From Gemmatimonadota bacterium (lineage in GTDB: Bacteria; Gemmatimonadota; Gemmatimonadetes; Longimicrobiales; Gaopeijiaceae): DNA of 64,000 nt. Where the stretch lies: NCBI GenBank assembly GCA_022560615.1, contig JADFSR010000014.1:28875-92874 (forward strand), given 5' to 3'. Both the position numbers and the translations under genes were made by a program. The notes beneath the pieces were generated by a model. It was not told the origin of the DNA. It worked only from the letters and a program-made list of their open reading frames with translations, and made no database searches. Below are positions 57,480 to 64,000 of the stretch, piece by piece (position 1 is the stretch's first letter; every line of letters begins with the position of its first letter).

Positions 57480-60400
57480 ATGACTTCCACGCATTCCCAC
57501 CCGCGACATCGCTTTCGGCTCGTCCCTACGGCACTCTTGCTCGCCGCGTTGGGGCTCCCGGCGCTCTTGGCCCAGGACGTGCGAGCGCAGCAGACGGATG
57601 CTGGCCCTTCGACCGTGGAAAGCCTGTTCCAGGACATGGCCTTCCGGAACGTAGGCCCCTCCAGGGGCGGACGCGTGACGGCTGTAGCGGGGCACCGCGA
57701 CCACCCCTACACGTTCTACATGGGCGCGACCGGCGGCGGCGTCTGGAAGACCGAGGACTACGGTACGACGTGGCGGCCGATTGCGGACGGCATCCTGGAG
57801 ACCGGGTCGATCGGCTCGATCCGGGTGGCACGGTCGAACTCGAACGTCGTTTACGTCGGCACCGGCTCGGACGGCATCCGCTCCAATGTGATCGTCGGGC
57901 GCGGCGCGTACCGTTCGGACGACGCAGGCGCGACCTGGCGGAAGATCGGCCTCGAGCAGATGGGGCAGATCGGTTCCATCGAGATCCACCCTGAGGATGC
58001 CGACGTCGCATACGCGGCGGCGCTCGGGAACCCGTGGGCGAAGAGCATGGACCGCGGCGTCTACCGCACGAGAGACGGCGGCCGGAACTGGGAGCAGGTC
58101 CTCTTCACGTCGGACTCCGTCGGCGCGATCGACCTGGAGATCAACCCCGCGAATCCCAACGAGATCTACGCCGCGATGTGGCGCGGGCAGCGCCAGCCGT
58201 GGACGATCATCTCGGGCATGCAAGCATCGGGCGGCGAAGACGGTATCTGGAAGTCCACCGACGGAGGCGACACGTGGCGGATCGTCACGCGAGGTCTGCC
58301 GACGGGCCTGATCGGGAAGATCGATCTCGCGGTCAGTGCCGACGCGCCGAACCGCGTTTATGCGCTCGTCGAAACGACCGACCCGGACGAAGGACTGTAC
58401 CGCTCCGACGACTTCGGTGAGAGCTGGACGCTCGTCAGCAACCAGGCGGGCATCATGAACCGCCCGTTCTACTACACGAACGTGGACGTCGACCCAACCG
58501 ATGCGGACAAGGTCTACGTGAACAACGAAGGCATGTACGCGTCACAGGACGGTGGACTCTCCTTCGATAGCGTAGGCACCCCGCACGGCGACAACCACGA
58601 TATGTGGATCAACCCCGACAACCCGAACATCTGGATTCAATCCAACGACGGGGGCGCCAACGTCACACTCGACGGTGGCGCGACTTGGTCTACCCAGCAC
58701 AACCAACCGACCGCCGAGCTCTACCAGGTCGACGTCGACGACCGCTTCCCGTACTGGCTGTACGCGGGTCAGCAGGACAACTCGACGATCATGGTGCCGA
58801 GCGATCCACCGGAGGACGGCTCGGCGGGCGGCCACACGGGGAACTGGAAGTCGATCGGTGGCTGCGAGACGGGTCCGGCCGTCCCGAAGCCAGGCGATCC
58901 CGACATCGTCTACTCGAACTGCAAGGGCCGCTTCGGCCGCTACAGCCACACCACCGGTCAGGAGAAGCAGTACTACGTGGGCTTCGTGAACCTGTACGGC
59001 ACGAACCCCGCGGAGCTGCCATTCCGGTTCCAGCGCGTCGTGCCCATCGAGGTGTCGCCGCACGATGCGAGCGTCGTCTACCACGGCTCGCAGTACGTGC
59101 ACAAGACAACCGACGAAGGAGTCACTTGGGAGCGCATCAGCCCGGACCTCACCGCCTTCCGTCCAGAGCGACAGGTCGTGTCCGGCGAGCCGATCACGCG
59201 AGACATTACGGGTGAAGAGCACTACTCGGTGCTGTACGCGATCGAGGAGTCTCCGGTCCAGGCGGGCGTGATCTGGGCGGGCTCGAACGACGGTCTGGTT
59301 CAGGTGACGCGCGACGGGGGAGAGAGCTGGACAGACGTGACGCCGCCGGACATGCCGCCGGAGGGTCGTATTCAGACGATCGATCCCTCCCCGCACTCGG
59401 CGGGAAGGGCGTACTTCGCCGCATACCGCACGTTGTTGGGAGACTTCACGCCGTTCATCTACAAGACCGAGGACTTCGGCGAGAGCTGGACCCTGCTCAC
59501 GACCGGTGACAACGGCATCCCCTCGGACTTCCCGACGCGCGCGATCCGGGAGGATCCTGTTCGCGAGGGCCTGCTGTACGCCGGGACCGAGTTCGGGATG
59601 TTCGTCTCACTGGACGACGGAGAGAGCTGGGAGCCGTTCCGGTTCAACATGCCGGTGACGCCGATCACCGACATCAAGCTGCACCAGGGCGATCTGGTCC
59701 TCTCCACGATGGGTCGATCGTTCTGGATCATGGACGACCTCACTCCGCTGCGGCAGTTGGGTGAGGCGATCGCCGCTGGAGGTCCCCACCTCTTTCAGCC
59801 GTCGGACGCTTACCGCCGGCGCGGCGGTGGCCGTGGTGGCAGTGGCGGCGGGTCGCCCGACCAGCCGCAGTACTCGCAACGTGGTGCCGTGATCGACTAC
59901 ATGCTGACCGTCGCGGCGTCGTCGCTCCAGCTCGAGATACTGAATGGCGCGGGGGAGGTCGTGCGTACGTTCGAGGCCGGAGGCGACAGCGTCCGGACCG
60001 AGACAGCTCAAGAGATGCGCGGTCCGTTCCAGCGCTCCTCGGGGCAGGCCCGCCTGGGCAACGGCCTCGGCGTGCATCGCTTCGTTTGGGATCTCAGCGT
60101 TCCGGGCGCGACCGGTTCTCGGCGCGCGGGCCCGACGGTGGTGCCGGGCACGTACCAAGCCCGCCTCACGGTGGACGGCCAGACTCACACCCGCAGCTTC
60201 GAGCTTCTGATCGATCCTCGTGTCGCGGCGGACGGCGTAACGCAAGCGGACCTGCAGGCGCAGTTTGACTTGGGGCTCGAGATCCTGGCGGCTATCGAGG
60301 ATGCGAGTGGCACGATCGAGAAACTCGAGGGCGCGATGGCTCGGGTCGCCGAAGGCAGCAGCGTCGAGGAGCAACTCAAAGAGATCGAGGCCGCGCTCGT

Positions 60401-60593
60401 TACGGACGGGACGATCTCGAGCTACCCGCAGCCCATGCTCGCGGATCAGCTCTCGTATCTGTACGGCAATACGCAGAGCGCCGACCAGAAGCCTGCGGCA
60501 GACATGTATGGGCGGCTCGAAGTTCTCGTGACTGAGCTCGAGCAGCACAAGCAGCGGCTGGAGCGGCTGATGCGGACGATCGCCGACGGGTAG
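57480..60593 (+). CDS. Secreted sortilin/VPS10-like BNR-repeat protein
   Basis: A 1037-aa exported protein. The signal peptide is HRFRLVPTALLLAALGLPAL, ending near AQQ. Many BNR/Asp-box repeats follow (GVWKTEDYGTTW, GVYRTRDGGRNWEQ, GIWKSTDGGDTWR, GLYRSDDFGESWT, FIYKTEDFGESWTLL), forming a 10-bladed sortilin-type propeller over about residues 50-760. A C-terminal part (RGGGRGGSGGG linker, then Ig-like and helical segments) follows. These proteins are common in the group and are thought to bind or process peptides or glycans outside the cell. ATG at 57480 is placed by GGAG; ATG at 57471 is also possible. Confidence 0.85.
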   Translation: MTSTHSHPRHRFRLVPTALLLAALGLPALLAQDVRAQQTDAGPSTVESLFQDMAFRNVGPSRGGRVTAVAGHRDHPYTFYMGATGGGVWKTEDYGTTWRPIADGILETGSIGSIRVARSNSNVVYVGTGSDGIRSNVIVGRGAYRSDDAGATWRKIGLEQMGQIGSIEIHPEDADVAYAAALGNPWAKSMDRGVYRTRDGGRNWEQVLFTSDSVGAIDLEINPANPNEIYAAMWRGQRQPWTIISGMQASGGEDGIWKSTDGGDTWRIVTRGLPTGLIGKIDLAVSADAPNRVYALVETTDPDEGLYRSDDFGESWTLVSNQAGIMNRPFYYTNVDVDPTDADKVYVNNEGMYASQDGGLSFDSVGTPHGDNHDMWINPDNPNIWIQSNDGGANVTLDGGATWSTQHNQPTAELYQVDVDDRFPYWLYAGQQDNSTIMVPSDPPEDGSAGGHTGNWKSIGGCETGPAVPKPGDPDIVYSNCKGRFGRYSHTTGQEKQYYVGFVNLYGTNPAELPFRFQRVVPIEVSPHDASVVYHGSQYVHKTTDEGVTWERISPDLTAFRPERQVVSGEPITRDITGEEHYSVLYAIEESPVQAGVIWAGSNDGLVQVTRDGGESWTDVTPPDMPPEGRIQTIDPSPHSAGRAYFAAYRTLLGDFTPFIYKTEDFGESWTLLTTGDNGIPSDFPTRAIREDPVREGLLYAGTEFGMFVSLDDGESWEPFRFNMPVTPITDIKLHQGDLVLSTMGRSFWIMDDLTPLRQLGEAIAAGGPHLFQPSDAYRRRGGGRGGSGGGSPDQPQYSQRGAVIDYMLTVAASSLQLEILNGAGEVVRTFEAGGDSVRTETAQEMRGPFQRSSGQARLGNGLGVHRFVWDLSVPGATGSRRAGPTVVPGTYQARLTVDGQTHTRSFELLIDPRVAADGVTQADLQAQFDLGLEILAAIEDASGTIEKLEGAMARVAEGSSVEEQLKEIEAALVTDGTISSYPQPMLADQLSYLYGNTQSADQKPAADMYGRLEVLVTELEQHKQRLERLMRTIADG

Positions 60594-60634
60594 CGGGAGG
60601 CCTTCGGCCTGCTGGTCCCGCGAATGCCGGGCCG

Positions 60635-63310
60635 CTACTCCTCTCTCAGAGCTTCCGTGGGAGCGATCCGCGTGGCCCTCATGGCGGGCACCAGGCTCGC
60701 GAGCATGCCGATTCCCAGCAGCGTGAGCGGCAGCAGCGTGAAGCTGAGCAGGTCGGTCGACTCGACCCACGACATCTTCTCGAGAAGCCTCGTGGCGAAC
60801 CACGCGGCCGCGATGCCGATCGTTATGCCTGCAACGACCGGCCTGGCTCCCTCACCCAAGATCATTCTCGTGATCTCCGCTCGTTCGGCACCGAGTGCGA
60901 TACGAACGCCGATTTCCCGCGTTCGTCCCGCGACGGAGTATGAAATGACTCCGTAGATTCCGACGCCTGCCAGGATCAACGCGATCACCGCGAAAACGCC
61001 GAGTAGGTTGGTCATGATTCGAGAGCTGGAGAACGAGTCCGAGACGATGTCCTCCATCGTCTTGAGTTGGTACAAAGGGAGGTCTCGATCGAACTCGGCC
61101 ACGGCGGCTCGCATGCCGGGTACCAGACTCTCGGGCTCCAGTCCCGTTCGCACTGCGATACCGAGCGACCGGGGAACGAAGTAGGTGGAAATCCCCGATT
61201 GCGACTGCGGCACGTAAACGTGCGGATACGGCTCGTCGGTCACCTGTGAGGTGACAGGGTCCGGTACCAGTCCTACGATCGTGATCCAGGGCACGGAGTC
61301 TTGCATCTGGTAGCCGAAACGCTTGCCGATCACGCTCTCGCCCGGCCAGAAGCGCGACGCCATGGTCTCGCTGACCACCGCCACCATCTCGTCGCGACGT
61401 CCGTCCTGGGGCGTGAGACTGCGACCCTCCAGGATCGGGATCCCGAACGTCTCGAAGTAGTCGGTGGCGACTCGGCTGATGCCGGCGTTCCAAGCGAGGG
61501 TGCCGTCCTGTCGCGGCGGACGGTCGTCGAGCTCGAAGTCCCACTGTCCTATTCCGCCGAACGGCAAGCTCGACGCTCCGGTAGCTTCCGTGACGCCGGG
61601 CACGGCGCGAAGTCCTTCCAAAAGACGCTCGAACTCGGACGGAATCAGTTCGGTGTCCGGGTACGCCGCCGTCGGCAGTGAAATCGAAAACGTCATCAGG
61701 TTGTTAGGATCGATGTGGGGATCAGTGTTGGTCAAGGTGGAGAAGCTGCGCACGACCAGACCGGCGAGAATCACCACTACCAGGCTGAGTCCGACCTCAC
61801 CGGTCACCAGTAAGCGTCGCAGGGAGGCGCTCCTGCGGCCGCCCACGGTGCGGCTTGCCGAGCCCGCCAGTGAAGAGGCAGCTCGCTGTCCCGCGAGGAA
61901 CGCGGGGGCGATTCCGAACAGGAGCGCGGTGAGCAACGCGACGCCGAGAGTGAAGAGCAGAACGCTTCCGCCCATCTCGACCTCATCGAGCCTGGGCAGT
62001 GCCTCGGGGTCCATCGCGATCCAGACGCTCGTTCCCAAATAGGCGAGCCCGAGCCCGAGCACGGCCGCGGCGCCCGCGAGCACGAGGCTCTCGGTAGCGA
62101 GCTGACGAGTGATGCGCGCGCGGCCGGCCCCGAGTGCAGTGCGCATTGCTACCTCGGAGTGTCGGCGTTCTCCGCGGGCGAGTAGGAGGTTCGTGATGTT
62201 CGCGCAGGCGATGAGCAGCACGAGGCCGACTGCGGACATCAGCAGCATCAAGCGCTCGGGCGCGTCCGCGACGACTTCCGTGTGGAAGTCGTTCGCCCAC
62301 AGGAAGTGGGCCTCGTTGTGCTCGAATCCCGCTGCCCGACGTCGCTTTATGACTTCGAGCTCGGCGTGCACGTCCGCCATCGTCTTGCCATCCGCGAGAC
62401 GTCCGATCGCGTAGTAGCCGTGGCTCGCACGGCCGCCCTCGTTGCTGCGGTCCAGTCCCAACAGCAGCCAGGCCATTGTACCCGAAGTGAACTCGAAGTC
62501 CTCGGGCATCACGCCGATGACCTCGGTGGAGATTCCGTTCATTACGATCGACGTTCCGATGATCGCCGGATCGGAGCCGTAACGCGTTTTTCAGAGGCCG
62601 TGGCCGAGTATCGTGACCGCCGGCCCGTTCGCCACGTCCTCCTCAGGCGTGAACAGACGTCCGAGGGTCGGTAGCACGCCCAGCGTCGGCAGAACGGAGT
62701 GCGAGACGAAGCCGACCCGGATCCGTTCGGCGTCCATCGTCTCCCCGGTCAGCGAGCGCGAGCCCGGCTCGAAGACTCCCATCGACTCTAAGGTCTCGGT
62801 CGACTCCGCGTAGTCCAGGTATTCCGGACCTGAGAGCGGGAACTTGTCGATGTCGAAGCCCGACGCCGGCAGGTATCTCGACCACAGGTAGGTCAGGTTT
62901 TCGGGCTCGTGGAACGGGAGCGGCTTGAACAACACAGCGTTCGCCACGCTGAAGACCGACGTGTTGGCTGCTATGGCGATCCCGAGAGTCAGGATCGTGA
63001 CCGCCGCGAACAAGGGCGCCCGTCTCAACTGACGCACCGCGTAGCTGAGGTCCTGTCGGAACTCGTCCCACCAACGTCGCCGGTTCATGTGCACGTCCCT
63101 TCTCGTCCCCAGGTCCCGGCAGCTCCGTTTTACGCGCTCCATGTCACCGAATCGCCGGACGGCTTCGGCCCGCGCCTCCTCTTCAGTCCACCCCTGTGCG
63201 ACCAGTTCACGGACGCGCATGTCGACGTGGAACGAGAACTCCTCGTTCACCTCGCGCTCCACCGACGGTCGCATGATCCTGCGTCCCATCATCTCCCCCC
63301 GTCGCTTCAC
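60635..63310 (-). pseudogene. ADOP/FtsX-like ABC permease with a stop and a frameshift
   Basis: An otherwise full-length permease. The N-terminal segment VEREVNEEFSFHVDMRVREL leads into DLSYAVRQLRRAPLFAAVTI then LTLGIAIAANTSVFSVANAV. The second part runs from MNGISTEVIGVMPEDFEF through the FtsX domains to RATRIAPTEALREE. Between them the expected 'GLWKNxYGSDPAIIG' is broken: Trp is TGA (62591-62593), and an extra T about 10 bp later shifts the frame. ADOP permeases act in export or envelope processes with a MacB-type fold. This copy would make a 239-aa fragment at best. It overlaps nothing upstream; the padR gene ends 6 bp before it. Confidence 0.85.
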
Positions 63311-63316
63311 ACCAGC

Positions 63317-63649
63317 TCAGATCGGCCGTAGCACAGTGGTGACCGCCGCACTGAAACGGAGCCATTCGTCTGTCTCGGCGTCGAGCTTGGCCTGACCACG
63401 CTCGGTGAGGCTGTAGAACTTGGCTCGGCGCTCCAGCTCGGAGACGCCCCACTCCGATATCAGAAGGCCCTTCTTCTCGAGTCGGTACAGCGCGGGGTAC
63501 AGCGAGCCCTCTTCGACCCGGATTGCGTTCCCCGTTTGCTCCTCGATCCAGCGCGCCACGGCGTATCCATGGCGGGGTCGGTAGGAGAGGGTCTTGAGGA
63601 TCAGTGTATCAAGAGTGCCGTGCAGCAATTTGGTCCCGGCTATGGGCAC
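63317..63649 (-). CDS. PadR-family transcriptional regulator (intact)
   Basis: A 110-aa PadR repressor: LLHGTLDTLILKTLSYRPRH GYAVARWIEEQTG, recognition region VEEGSLYPALYRLEKKGLL, wing RRAKFYSLTERGQAKLDAET, and a C-terminal dimerisation helix. GTG at 63649 follows AGGAGG with 5-bp spacing. It precedes the ADOP permease gene by 6 bp, the standard module, and probably represses it. Two direct repeats (63667 and 63702) upstream are candidate operators. Its target permease is now broken. Confidence 0.92.
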   Translation of the reverse strand: MPIAGTKLLHGTLDTLILKTLSYRPRHGYAVARWIEEQTGNAIRVEEGSLYPALYRLEKKGLLISEWGVSELERRAKFYSLTERGQAKLDAETDEWLRFSAAVTTVLRPI

Positions 63650-63666
63650 AAGTGCCTCCTGAAGTA

Positions 63667-63714
63667 TACCTAGATAGTCTGTGCATTAAGCGAACCGATG
63701 GTACCTAGATAGTC
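63667..63714 (-). promoter_or_regulatory. Paired TACCTAGATAGTC repeats upstream of padR
   Basis: TACCTAGATAGTC is present at 63667-63679 and 63702-63714, 35 bp apart. Each contains a near-palindrome TAYCTAGRTA. They lie 18 and 53 bp upstream of the padR start, where an autorepressor would bind. Confidence 0.6.
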
Positions 63715-63811
63715 AAGGTATTGGACAGGAGGAAGAGCCGATGGGTTGCATCGGGGTCGTGGCGCGATATGCCGGTCGGAGAGGAAGTCCGGCGGCATGG
63801 CTTTCTAGCGG

Positions 63812-63846
63812 GTATACGTATATTTAGTATAATTATGTACGTATAC
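63812..63846. promoter_or_regulatory. AT-rich palindrome of unknown use
   Basis: GTATACGTA at 63812-63820 and TACGTATAC at 63838-63846 form a perfect 9-bp inverted repeat around a 17-bp AT-rich centre (TATTTAGTATAATTATG). It stands out sharply from the GC-rich surroundings. It may be an operator or promoter region for padR (minus strand) or for a gene to the right. No gene is recognisable between 63715 and 63917. Confidence 0.45.
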
Positions 63847-63917
63847 TCGTGCTCTCTGGGATGCGGACGATCACCAACAGGCACGAGCCCAAGGCCGCAG
63901 CCCTCCCTCGATGCTGA

Positions 63918-64000
63918 GCCGGCTCGCCCCACCAACCCCGCTCGCGGGCACCCACCGAAGGTGGGTCTTGGGCCGTGCTGCTCGCTCGCATCTACGAGGT
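63918..64000 (+). pseudogene. IS91-type transposase fragment, cut by window edge
   Basis: After a stop at 63915-63917 the frame reads RAPTEGGSWAVLLARIYE to the window end. The 'W-A-x-LLARIYEV' segment is typical of the C-terminal tail of IS91-like transposases, where it precedes a zinc-binding CPxCG. Only this tail is visible, with no upstream transposase sequence, so it is probably a relic. Confidence 0.45.

Noticed and set aside
60594..60634. AGGCC-TTC-GGCCT hairpin between two converging genes
   Set aside because: Only 5 bp of stem and no T tract; it could act as a weak bidirectional terminator, but the support is too thin to annotate.
63950..63966. ACCCACC-GAA-GGTGGGT hairpin as a terminator
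   Set aside because: No T run follows, and it lies inside the reading frame of the IS91-type fragment, so it is more likely a coding coincidence.
1..64000. tRNA and rRNA genes
   Set aside because: I looked for T-loop (GTTCRANNC) and cloverleaf patterns and for rRNA landmarks; apparent hits such as GGTTCGATCC near 34153 lie in coding remnants and have no acceptor stem.

Overview
The window is high-GC, densely packed chromosomal DNA from a Gram-negative-type bacterium. The mix of PadR plus large FtsX-like (ADOP-type) permeases, a secreted sortilin/BNR-repeat protein, M28 peptidases with PDZ domains, DUF6152/DUF6644-type proteins and a kinase-AAA-TPR giant fits Gemmatimonadota or Acidobacteriota best. 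This is inferred from gene families only: no rRNA is present, and I saw no tRNA.

Layout. 1-6240: the end of a CPBP protease, a small operon (TPR protein, ECF-type sigma factor, zinc-finger anti-sigma), gyrA and a saccharopine-dehydrogenase-like enzyme. 6279-11896: a padR gene cut in two by a 5.3-kb insertion. The insertion carries a broken IS5-type transposase, a group II intron remnant, a translationally coupled ATP-grasp / amidohydrolase / methyltransferase / RraA-like operon and a broken glycosyltransferase. 11862-20640: core genes (M28 peptidase, TolB-like lipoprotein, Nudix, queE, quinone oxidoreductase, MazG-like, class V aminotransferase, queG). 20640-24035: an acquired island between queG and a diverged piece of a second queG. 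It holds a recombinase tail, an intron 5' end, a truncated IS5 transposase and an intact hipBA toxin-antitoxin with three evenly spaced palindromic operators.

24185-38154: YceI and DUF4242 proteins, a 1586-aa kinase/cyclase-like/AAA/TPR protein, a PilX-like protein, two tandem serine hydrolases, and thrA (aspartokinase-homoserine dehydrogenase) plus asd. A MITE sits exactly on the thrA stop codon, between thrA and asd. A third serine hydrolase follows asd. 39336-45618: a stretch rich in gene fragments (VOC, DUF2339-like, DUF6644, PQQ enzyme) mixed with intact c-type cytochrome lipoproteins, DUF6644 membrane proteins, DUF6152 and two secreted paralogues. 45864-53603: apt plus a ZIP-like transporter, then two iron/manganese uptake units. 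The first is a membrane-anchored MntR-like regulator fused to two FeoA domains with feoB1, behind a perfect DtxR-type operator. The second is feoA2-feoB2 behind a different box. 53805-64000: an outer membrane protein, a GT39-like glycosyltransferase, a sortilin/BNR protein, and two PadR-ADOP modules, both of them broken in the permease gene.

The most distinctive material is the fused metal sensor and dual Feo system, the insertion with its unnamed biosynthetic operon, the hipBA operator array, and the MITE that replaced the thrA-asd junction.
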